DNA of 64,000 nt from Herpetosiphon giganteus. Lineage in GTDB: Bacteria > Chloroflexota > Chloroflexia > Chloroflexales > Herpetosiphonaceae. The number at the start of each line of letters is the position of its first letter. Positions within the stretch are counted from its first letter, which is position 1. The stretch lies in the NCBI RefSeq assembly GCF_016907925.1, contig NZ_JAFBCZ010000006.1, positions 62,001 to 126,000 of the forward strand, given 5' to 3'. This document shows positions 57,547 through 64,000 of the stretch, piece by piece. The notes under the pieces are model-generated. The model was not told the DNA's origin, ran no database searches, and was given only the letters and a program-made list of their open reading frames with translations. A program made the translations under genes and the position numbers.

Positions 57547-59964
57547 ATGCGCTTAGTTTATGGTCTTTTACTGCTGAGCTTAGTTTTTCTAAGCTTCGGA
57601 AGTGCCGCTAGCAAGCCCCCCAGCGCCACAATTCCACCAAAGTTGTATCTTCAACGGGGCACGATCGATCTCGCGGTGGCTAGCCAATCGAATCAGGCTG
57701 ATCCATGGTTGCAGCCAATTGACGGGTATGCGGTTATTCAATTTAGCGGGCCGATTCTGCTTAAACAGCGCCAAGCACTGGTCGCAACGGGCCTAGAGAT
57801 GGTTGAATATCTGCCCGATTATGCCTATTTGGTGCGTGGCTCAGCAACGCAGCAAGCAGCAGCCCGCACCATCGATGGCTTTTATGCACGCGGCGATTGG
57901 ACCTTGGCCGATAAGGTTCAGCCTGGGTTGTTGAAATTGCTGCAAAGCGGTCGCTATCAAGGTTTGCCCTTGCGCACCATCGGTTGGGATAACCAATTGG
58001 CAAGCGCTGAACAAGCAGTTAAAGCCCAAGGCCTCACGCTCGATGCCATTCGCACGAGCGGTCAAATGCTGCAACTGGCCAACATGAGCGAAGTGCGCTG
58101 GATCGAAGTGGTCAGCACGCCCAAGTTAATCGATCAGTATGCGCGCCAAGTACAACAAGTCGAGCCAGTTTGGACTGATCGGCAGTTGTATGGCCAAAAC
58201 CAAATTGTGGCCTATACCGATACGGGCTTAGATACTGGCTCGTTCTCAACCCTCAGCAGCGATTTTGCCAACCGCATTCATGCTACTCAGGTGCTCTCGG
58301 CAGGCAGTAATTGGGATGATAATCATGGCCACGGGACGCATGTTGCTGGCTCGATTGCTGGGAATGGAGCGCTTTCTGGCTCTAATCCCGCCAGCCATAG
58401 CTATAGCAACTCGATGGCAGGGATTGCGCCTGAAGCAAAGTTGGTGGTGCAAGCGTTTGAGGCTGATGCAAATGGCAATATCGTTGGCTTGCCAACCGAT
58501 TTTTACCCAATGTATCAACAAGCCTACAATGCAGGCGCACGGATTCATAGCAACAGCTGGGGCGATCTGACGGGGCCAATCACGGATACTGAAGCCTCGT
58601 ATGGTGGGTATCCATACAGCGCTCAGCGCACCGACCAATTTTTGTGGGAACACCCCGATTACACCATGCTGTTTGGGGCTGGCAATAGCGGGGCCGATGG
58701 CGAAGTTGGCGAGATGGGCTTTTGTACTGGCGGCAATGGCGTGGTTGACCCCGATTCGCTGTTGACCCCAGCCACCGCCAAGAATGTGATTACGGTTGGA
58801 GCAAGCGAAAGCCCACGCCCAACTGGTGGTTACACAGGCTTGCCCTGGCTGTTGCTGAGCTTTTGTTTTGCAACCGAGCCAATTCTTTCGGATACACTTT
58901 CGGACGATGCCAACGGCATGGCGGCGTTTTCATCGCGCGGGCCAACTGACGATGGTCGGATCAAACCTGATTTGGTTGCACCTGGCACCAATATCGTTTC
59001 TGCCCGTTCGTATGGCAGCGGCGCAAGCACCTTGTGGGGCGTGCACGAAACCAATGGCAACTATGTTTATTCTGGCGGTACATCGATGGCAACGCCGTTG
59101 GTTGCTGGCACGGTTGCCTTGATTCGTGAATGGTTAGCAACCAAAGGGCTGAGCACTCCCAGCGCAGCAGTGATTAAATCTATTGCGCTGAATACCACAG
59201 TCGATATTGCTCCAGGACAATATGGCACTGGCCCAACCCAAGAAATTCCTTACAATCGACCAAATAGCGTGGCTGGTTGGGGGCGTAGCAATTTGAGTTT
59301 TATCACCAAAGCAGCGCCGTATGATTTGTGGGTTGATGATCATGCGGCTGGCTTGAGCACAGGCCAAACCGTGAGCTACAACCACACCACCAGCCAACCA
59401 TTAACCGTCTTGACCACTACCCAACCGTTGCGAGTAATGCTCAACTGGACTGATCCGCCAGCATCCTTGGCCGCCGCGCAACAACTGGTCAACGATCTTG
59501 ATTTGGTGGTGATTGGGCCTGATGGCACGCGCTACTATGGCAACAATCAGAGCACTGGCGACCGCACCAATAACCTCGAAGGTGTGATTATCAATACGCC
59601 GCAACTTGGCGCATATCGCATTGAGGTTACTGCACATAATGTGCCAATTGCCAGCCAAGCCTATGGTTTAGCGGTAGCTGGGCCATTGCGCGAAGGCAGC
59701 GGCGGCGGTACGCCAACTCCAACAACCGGACCAACCAACACCCCAACAACTGGGCCGACCAATACCGCGACGGCAACCAACCCACCGACAATTACGGTGA
59801 GCACCACGCCAACCGCGACGACTGGCCCAACCAACACGCCGACGGCGACGAATCCACCGACAATTACGGTGAGCACCACGCCAACCGCGACGACTGGCCC
59901 GACCAACACCGCAACTACGGTGGTCAGCCAATATAAGGTTTGGGCACCGTGGGCTAGTAAATAA
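57547..59964 (+). CDS. Secreted subtilisin-family (S8) serine protease with Thr/Pro stalk
   Basis: The start MRLVYGLLLLSLVFLSFGS gives a signal peptide and has GGAGG upstream; the longer frame adds 27 residues without one. A propeptide-like region (about 30-205) precedes the S8 domain (about 210-610) with Asp225 in YTDTGLDTG, His262 in HGHGTHVAGS and Ser513 in SGGTSMATPLVAG. A jelly-roll domain follows (about 625-740: LRVMLNWTDPPAS, LVVIGPDGTRYYG), then a stalk with a 24-residue tandem repeat and a final YKVWAPWASK. Such proteases fit a predatory or scavenging life. It is monocistronic, with a strong terminator. Confidence 0.94.
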   Translation: MRLVYGLLLLSLVFLSFGSAASKPPSATIPPKLYLQRGTIDLAVASQSNQADPWLQPIDGYAVIQFSGPILLKQRQALVATGLEMVEYLPDYAYLVRGSATQQAAARTIDGFYARGDWTLADKVQPGLLKLLQSGRYQGLPLRTIGWDNQLASAEQAVKAQGLTLDAIRTSGQMLQLANMSEVRWIEVVSTPKLIDQYARQVQQVEPVWTDRQLYGQNQIVAYTDTGLDTGSFSTLSSDFANRIHATQVLSAGSNWDDNHGHGTHVAGSIAGNGALSGSNPASHSYSNSMAGIAPEAKLVVQAFEADANGNIVGLPTDFYPMYQQAYNAGARIHSNSWGDLTGPITDTEASYGGYPYSAQRTDQFLWEHPDYTMLFGAGNSGADGEVGEMGFCTGGNGVVDPDSLLTPATAKNVITVGASESPRPTGGYTGLPWLLLSFCFATEPILSDTLSDDANGMAAFSSRGPTDDGRIKPDLVAPGTNIVSARSYGSGASTLWGVHETNGNYVYSGGTSMATPLVAGTVALIREWLATKGLSTPSAAVIKSIALNTTVDIAPGQYGTGPTQEIPYNRPNSVAGWGRSNLSFITKAAPYDLWVDDHAAGLSTGQTVSYNHTTSQPLTVLTTTQPLRVMLNWTDPPASLAAAQQLVNDLDLVVIGPDGTRYYGNNQSTGDRTNNLEGVIINTPQLGAYRIEVTAHNVPIASQAYGLAVAGPLREGSGGGTPTPTTGPTNTPTTGPTNTATATNPPTITVSTTPTATTGPTNTPTATNPPTITVSTTPTATTGPTNTATTVVSQYKVWAPWASK
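59782..59900 (+). repeat. 72-base tandem repeat in the protease stalk
   Basis: At least 47 identical bases (59782-59828 and 59854-59900) recur with a 72-base period, encoding NPPTITVSTTPTATTGPTNT-type units. Near-identity at DNA level points to recent duplication. Confidence 0.8.
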
Positions 59965-59978
59965 GCTCCGCTCAAGCG

Positions 59979-60014
59979 AAACCGCGATCAATGTTTTGAT
60001 CGCGGTTTTGTTTT
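59979..60014 (+). terminator. Terminator after the subtilisin gene
   Basis: AAACCGCGATCAA and TTGATCGCGGTTT form a 13-base-pair stem with a four-base loop, followed by TGTTTTG. Confidence 0.9.
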
Positions 60015-60029
60015 GCTCAAAAATCACCC

Positions 60030-60058
60030 TTGACAGCCCAATCAGCATTCTCTATACT
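60030..60058 (+). promoter_or_regulatory. Sigma70 promoter of the tetR-ABC exporter operon
   Basis: TTGACA (60030-60035), a 17-base spacer and TATACT (60053-60058) form a near-consensus promoter. It is the clearest -35/-10 pair in the window. Confidence 0.85.
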
Positions 60059-60059
60059 C

Positions 60060-60079
60060 TTGATTGAACATTCAATCAA
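60060..60079 (+). promoter_or_regulatory. TetR-family operator palindrome
   Basis: TTGATTGAACATTCAATCAA is a perfect 9-2-9 palindrome starting one base after the -10 element and covering the transcription start. It lies 16 bases before the TetR gene, the usual arrangement for autorepression. Confidence 0.8.
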
Positions 60080-60095
60080 TTTTTTGGAGTAGCGT

Positions 60096-60704
60096 ATGAC
60101 TGATGAACAAGGCGAGCGGCGCGAAGCGATTTTAGAGGCGGCGCGGGCCGAATTTGCTGAAAAAGGCTTTCGGGGAGCCACGATTAAATCGATTGCGGCG
60201 CGGGCCAACATTCAGTCTCCAGCCTTGATTTATTGGTATTTTCCGAACAAGGAGGCGCTGCTTGAGGCAGTTATGCAAGGCCAAATGCCGTTTTTGCAAA
60301 CCACCCAATCGCTCGATGGGTTGCTCGAACGCGAGCCAAGCCAATTGCTGCCACTTTTGGCCAAAGGCTACTTGCAAGCAGGCGATAACCAGCGCACTGT
60401 CCAGATAATGCGGGTTATCCTGGGCGAAATGCTGCTTGGGCGCAATCCAACCGATGTGCTCAACCAGCAGTTTGTGCCGCAGGTCAAGCACTTTTTAGAG
60501 CGCTATTTTCAACACCAAATTCAGCTTGGCCGAATGCGTCAGCACGATACGCGCGCCAGCAGTCGGGCCTTTATGGGAATGTTAATGCCGCAAATGCTAA
60601 GCAAAGTTATTTTTCCGAGCCTCCAAGCAGACGGCTTAACCGACGACGAACATATTGAAACCACGATTGAGATTTTTCTGAACGGACTCACGCCAAAGGA
60701 GTAA
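60096..60704 (+). CDS. TetR-family transcriptional repressor
   Basis: This 202-residue protein has the TetR helix-turn-helix at about 8-55 (RREAILEAARAEFAEKGFRG, TIKSIAARANIQSPALIYWYFPNKEALLEAV). The C-terminal ligand domain (about 60-200) is variable, with RVILGEMLLGRNP and AFMGMLMPQML segments. GGAG precedes the start. It is expected to bind the palindrome over its own promoter and so control the two ABC exporter genes that follow with no gap (four bases to the ATPase gene). The inducer is presumably a compound the exporter removes. Confidence 0.93.
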   Translation: MTDEQGERREAILEAARAEFAEKGFRGATIKSIAARANIQSPALIYWYFPNKEALLEAVMQGQMPFLQTTQSLDGLLEREPSQLLPLLAKGYLQAGDNQRTVQIMRVILGEMLLGRNPTDVLNQQFVPQVKHFLERYFQHQIQLGRMRQHDTRASSRAFMGMLMPQMLSKVIFPSLQADGLTDDEHIETTIEIFLNGLTPKE

Positions 60705-60708
60705 ACCC

Positions 60709-61563
60709 ATGAACGCAGTTGAAGTTCGGGGCCTCACCAAACGCTACGGCAATGTCCACGCGCTGCAAGGCATCGATTTAAGTGTGCCAGAAGGCATGAT
60801 TTTTGGCTTACTTGGGTCAAATGGCGCAGGCAAATCGACCTTAATCAAAGCCTTAGTTGGCGCACTCAAGCCCAATAGCGGCGACTGGCAGGTGCTCGGC
60901 CTGAATCCATTACGCGATCAAGCCAAGTTGCGCGCATTGATTGGCTATATGCCCCAAGGCGTAGCGCTCTACGAAGATCTTTCGGCGCGCGAAAATTTGC
61001 GCTTTTTTGGCAGCGCACACGGCGTACCAGAATTGGAACAACGGATTCAAGCAGCGCTTGAATTTACCGAATTAACCAGTCGCGCCGAGCATGCGGTCTA
61101 TGGCTTTTCGGGCGGCATGAAAAAGCGAGTTTCGTTGGCCTGCGCGTTGTTGCACCAACCACGTATGCTCTTTCTCGATGAACCAACGGCGGCGGTCGAC
61201 CCGCATCTTAAGGTGCGGTCGTGGCAACTTTTTCGCGAATTGGCCAACGCTGGCACAACCCTGTTTATTAGCACCCACTTGATGGATGAAGCGCTGCTCT
61301 GCGACCGACTGGCCATCCAACAAGCTGGCAAAATTTTGATTGTCGATACGCCACAGGCAATTTTGGAACATGGCCAAACTCAATTAACCATCCAAGCGGC
61401 TGGGCAAACCAGCAACCAGCAAATTGCCAGCACGCCCAGCGCCTTGGCTGAAAGTTTGCGTGGTTATGGGCTGAATCCAGCGGTGCAAACCATCGCCTTG
61501 CAACCAGATTCATTGGAAACGATTGTGTTGCGGATGTTGCAACAAAGCGAGGTGGCTAAATGA
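60709..61563 (+). CDS. ABC-2-type exporter ATP-binding protein
   Basis: This 284-residue ATPase is of the drug/lipid exporter class. Walker A is GSNGAGKSTLIKALVGAL (about 35), the signature is FSGGMKKRVSLACAL, Walker B is MLFLDEPTAAVDP, and the switch His is in ISTHLMDEALLCDRL. The C-terminal 70 residues (LTIQAAGQTSNQQ..., DSLETIVLRML) match the DUF4162-like tail of DrrA/CcmA-type ATPases. Its stop overlaps the permease start as ATGA. Substrate unknown. Confidence 0.93.
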   Translation: MNAVEVRGLTKRYGNVHALQGIDLSVPEGMIFGLLGSNGAGKSTLIKALVGALKPNSGDWQVLGLNPLRDQAKLRALIGYMPQGVALYEDLSARENLRFFGSAHGVPELEQRIQAALEFTELTSRAEHAVYGFSGGMKKRVSLACALLHQPRMLFLDEPTAAVDPHLKVRSWQLFRELANAGTTLFISTHLMDEALLCDRLAIQQAGKILIVDTPQAILEHGQTQLTIQAAGQTSNQQIASTPSALAESLRGYGLNPAVQTIALQPDSLETIVLRMLQQSEVAK

Positions 61564-62297
61564 GCAGAATTTTGATTGTTGCCAAACGCGTATTAACCCA
61601 ATTACGCCACGATAAACGCTTGCTTGGCTTATCGGTCATGGCTCCGTTGTTGATTATTTATCTGTTGAAAATTTTCTTCGATACCATGCCCAAGGGCTTC
61701 AACAATGCCCGTTATATTATGCCGATTACGGCCTTTATGGTGCATTTTTTGGCCTTTTTGCTGTGTGCAATTGTGTTGGTGCAGGAGCGTACCGCTGGCA
61801 CTTTAGAGCGCATGTTTATCAATGGCTTTCGGCGCATCGAGATTATTGGCGGCTATGTGCTGGGCTATATTCTGCTGGCCACATTTCAGGCAGTCATTGC
61901 CTTGGCCGAGGCCTTGTGGCTGTTTGATTTGAGCTATGCTTGGGGGGATTTGGCGCTGTTGTTTGGGGTGATTTGGCTTTTAGCAATCACGTCGGTGATG
62001 CTGGGGATGTTTATCTCGACCTTTGCCCGCCACGAGGGCCAAGTGTTTCCGTTTATTCCGTTGATCATCTTACCGTCGGTATTTCTTTCGGGCTTGTTGA
62101 TCAATCCTGAGCAACTGCCAACCTGGGCCAATTGGCTTGGCCATGCGTTTCCCTTGTTCTATGCCAACGATGCAATTCAAGAGATTATTGGCAAAACGCC
62201 AAGTTCCAGCGTTATTTGGACCAATATTGTGATTTTGCTTGGCTATGGTTTGTTTTTGTTAACCTTGGCTTCGCGCACCTTGAAAGATGTTGAGTGA
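61560..62297 (+). CDS. ABC-2-type exporter permease
   Basis: This 245-residue permease has six helices. The first follows RVLTQLRHDKRLLGLSVMAP, a typical ABC-2 start. The core shows VLVQERTAGTLERMFINGFR (the coupling segment), HEGQVFPFIPLIILPSVFLSGLL and LPTWANWLGHAFPLFYANDAIQE. It pairs with the preceding ATPase. The length is on the short side for ABC-2 permeases with no large outer domain, like DrrB-type exporters of small hydrophobic compounds. It is the last gene of the TetR operon. Repeat DNA follows with no clear hairpin terminator. Confidence 0.92.
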   Translation: MSRILIVAKRVLTQLRHDKRLLGLSVMAPLLIIYLLKIFFDTMPKGFNNARYIMPITAFMVHFLAFLLCAIVLVQERTAGTLERMFINGFRRIEIIGGYVLGYILLATFQAVIALAEALWLFDLSYAWGDLALLFGVIWLLAITSVMLGMFISTFARHEGQVFPFIPLIILPSVFLSGLLINPEQLPTWANWLGHAFPLFYANDAIQEIIGKTPSSSVIWTNIVILLGYGLFLLTLASRTLKDVE

Positions 62298-62466
62298 CCA
62301 AGAACAGAGAGCATAGAGCATAGAACATAAAGATTTGGCTATAGGCTAGAGGCTTTGGGCTATCGGAGATCGGGTAGAAACTTAAGATCCAAAGCCAATA
62401 GCCTATAGCCTCTAAACAACCTGCATAGATTAAACTGACCCCTGACCCCCAGCCCCTGACCCCTCG
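62298..62466. repeat. Composite intergenic repeat between convergent genes
   Basis: This holds AGAACAGAGAGCATAGAGCA (62292-62311, straddling the preceding stop codon) with further CATAGAACATA, GGCTATAGGCTAGAGGC (62337-62353), AGCCAATAGCCTATAGCCTC (62393-62412) and CTGACCCCTGACCCCCAGCC (62435-62454). The GGCTATAGGC and GCCTATAGCC blocks are inverted copies and could fold. Confidence 0.75.
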
Positions 62467-62469
62467 TCT

Positions 62470-63585
62470 CTACTCGTAACTCACATTCTCCAAGCTGGGC
62501 ATGGCGGCGATCCAGATTGGGCCAGCAGGGAAGACGATTTCGGCCTCAGCGCTATCATAAAAGCGCAATGGCGCTGATTCGCTAGTTTTGCGCCACGTTG
62601 CTGCTTGCATCGAACCATTGGCAAAGACCAAGGCGCGACCTTCGCCAACCACTTGCTGGTCGATGCGGCCTTTGTCGTCGCCGAGAATTGGTGCTTCGAA
62701 AACTTCCATCGTCACGATACTTTTGAAGGTCAATTGTTGCTCGCTTACCGCGTCGATATGCGGTCTGCCGCGGCGCAAACGAGCATATTCGTTGGTGTCT
62801 GCGTTGTAGCGCCAGCCAGCAGGATCATCGGGGTAGATGAAGAAATAATCGATTGTGCTAATTGGCTCAGCAACTGGAGCTTCTGGGGCAAATAAATAGC
62901 CAACTTCGCTCACATCTGCTTGGGCGCTGGAGCTAGCGCGCTCGGCAACATACTTGCCAATTTCTGCGGCGCTGGTATACAAATTATGTGGGGCCTCGCG
63001 TTGCAACGAACGACGTGAATAATCGAAAATCTGGCGGCCTTCCAAGCTCACCAAATCAATATCAATTACTAAATCGTTGTCGTCGGCGGCTAAGCGCTCG
63101 AGGCCTTCGGGGCTACCGCCAGCATGGGTATAGACCGCGCGAAAGCCCATGGCCCATTGCACAAAGTAGAGCCGTGCCGAGCGCACCGGCCCCAAATCGC
63201 CTGCAACCTCAACCAAATCAGGGGTGAAAACCGCCATATAGCGCGTTACGCCATACTCGGCCAAGGCCTCAAACACAATCGCCGCTTGATCTAAGCCAGT
63301 TTGCGGATAGGCCGCAGGAAAGTTATCGATCATCGTGATGTAGGGGCGTTGCGTGAGCGTGCCACGCGCCATGGCTGGTCGCCCAGTCCGTGGGTCGCTG
63401 CTGATTGGCGTGGCGGTTGGCGCAAGTGTTGGGCTTGGCGGCGTGGTTGCGGTTGGCGCAAGTGTTGGGCTTGGCGGCGTGGTCGCGGTTGGGCTAGGTT
63501 GGGCTGGCACCGTCGCAGTTGGTGCTCCGGTTGTGCTGCACGCTGCTAAAATTAACAGCAAACTGATAAAAAACCATCGACGCAT
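62470..63585 (-). CDS. DUF3048 (YerB-like) lipoprotein
   Basis: This has 371 residues. The lipobox LAAC ends at Cys16, followed by a stalk with the tandem unit TTPPSPTLAPTA (twice). The DUF3048 region starts near residue 78: RPYITMIDNFPAAYPQTGLDQAAIVFEA, GVTRYMAVFTPD, GPVRSARLYFVQWA, YTHAGGSPEGLERL. The C-terminal part (about 240-370) is the second YerB domain, with TFKSIVTMEVFE and ALVFANGSMQAATW. Function of the family is unknown; B. subtilis YerB is the best-known member. It is monocistronic, convergent with the ABC exporter operon. Confidence 0.9.
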   Translation of the reverse strand: MRRWFFISLLLILAACSTTGAPTATVPAQPSPTATTPPSPTLAPTATTPPSPTLAPTATPISSDPRTGRPAMARGTLTQRPYITMIDNFPAAYPQTGLDQAAIVFEALAEYGVTRYMAVFTPDLVEVAGDLGPVRSARLYFVQWAMGFRAVYTHAGGSPEGLERLAADDNDLVIDIDLVSLEGRQIFDYSRRSLQREAPHNLYTSAAEIGKYVAERASSSAQADVSEVGYLFAPEAPVAEPISTIDYFFIYPDDPAGWRYNADTNEYARLRRGRPHIDAVSEQQLTFKSIVTMEVFEAPILGDDKGRIDQQVVGEGRALVFANGSMQAATWRKTSESAPLRFYDSAEAEIVFPAGPIWIAAMPSLENVSYE

Positions 63586-63610
63586 GCAAAACCCCCCATG
63601 AAAAAGCTAA

Positions 63611-64000
63611 TTAGCGTGTATAAACAGCATGAGTTTGACCATTATGCAGCAACTTCCAATTATCTTTTTGCAAATTGGCTGCTAACGGCGAGCTTTTTGC
63701 AATATACACACAATTAATCTGATATTTGGTAAATAACGCTTGATAAATACCTTGCTCCTCGGCTAAACTCACTTCGAGAAAAAGCTCTTCACTATAGGGA
63801 TCTGAGCGATTATCAATAATAACTGGTTTTTGTGGCACAAACCAAATTAACTCGCCACCATCGTCATATGTATTGTATAAATTGCCTTGACAGGTATTTA
63901 ATGCATTAATCTCAGCTTGGGTAATCGTAGGAGTTTGGTTTTGCAACAGAATAACAATGATTGCAACAATGCTCATTCCAACAAATAAAAATTGATAGAA
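63611..64000 (-). CDS. C-terminal part of a membrane protein (start beyond window)
   Basis: The frame is open to the right edge without a stop; an internal Met at 63976 is probably not the start, since the preceding codons also encode hydrophobic residues (FYQFLFVG). A helix at about 5-25 of the visible part is followed by a soluble tail: NLYNTYDDGGELIWFVPQKP and VIIDNRSDPYSEELF. This resembles the C-terminal domain of large GT-C-like or other multi-helix membrane proteins, where a similar N-x-Y-D-x-G-G-x-L-I-W motif precedes a D-x-R segment. Function cannot be named from this fragment. Confidence 0.6.
   Translation of the reverse strand, partial: FYQFLFVGMSIVAIIVILLQNQTPTITQAEINALNTCQGNLYNTYDDGGELIWFVPQKPVIIDNRSDPYSEELFLEVSLAEEQGIYQALFTKYQINCVYIAKSSPLAANLQKDNWKLLHNGQTHAVYTR

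Overview
The window looks like chromosomal DNA of a filamentous Chloroflexota bacterium close to Herpetosiphon. The reasons are its moderate GC content, secreted proteins with Pro/Thr stalks, several Ser/Thr kinases, a zwf-opcA-pgl operon, and intergenic spacers filled with word-like repeat families. No rRNA, tRNA, CRISPR array, insertion sequence or prophage was seen. Genes lie on both strands in operon-sized blocks. The organism name is an inference; the gene calls rest on protein motifs read by eye.

Layout. 1-5.2 kb: a secreted HExxH/ricin protein (cut by the left edge), a small membrane protein and a secreted M23 peptidase. 5.4-14 kb, minus strand: gpmI, a small membrane protein, and a complete BMP-type nucleoside ABC importer (binding lipoprotein, double ATPase, two permeases). 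14.3-25.3 kb: a flavin disulfide reductase-like enzyme, a TolB-like propeller divergent from an ECF sigma factor, a 58-residue membrane peptide gene, a zinc importer (znuA-znuC-znuB), a CcrM-like adenine methyltransferase with queG, and a membrane glycosyltransferase-like protein.

25.9-38.4 kb, minus strand: the most distinctive region. In transcription order it holds an FHA membrane protein, a VWA membrane protein, a Ser/Thr kinase with an SH3-like tail, a PP2C phosphatase with a calcium-type TSP3 tail, four paralogous secreted Calx-beta-like/PPC-like proteins, a second kinase with the same TSP3 tail, and a third tail-anchored kinase. It reads as one phosphosignalling system with matched kinase and phosphatase ectodomains. 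Long perfect hairpins without clear U-tracts sit at four of its junctions.

38.7-50.5 kb: yebC, the conserved tilS-hpt-ftsH group, tandem signal peptidases, a PIG-L deacetylase and zwf-opcA-pgl. 50.5-64 kb: a soluble histidine kinase with discoidin-like and PocR-like sensors, a PerR-like regulator and a P1B-4 metal ATPase with three PerR-type boxes, a CHASE4-HAMP-STAS protein, a subtilisin, a TetR-regulated ABC-2 exporter with a clear promoter/operator, a DUF3048 lipoprotein and a truncated membrane protein.

Several starts were moved downstream of the longest open frame because a good Shine-Dalgarno sequence, signal peptide or promoter favours the inner codon. Promoters with an extended -10 (TGnTATAAT or close) recur before bmp/nupN, the FHA operon, ftsH, tilS, lepB, zwf and perR.
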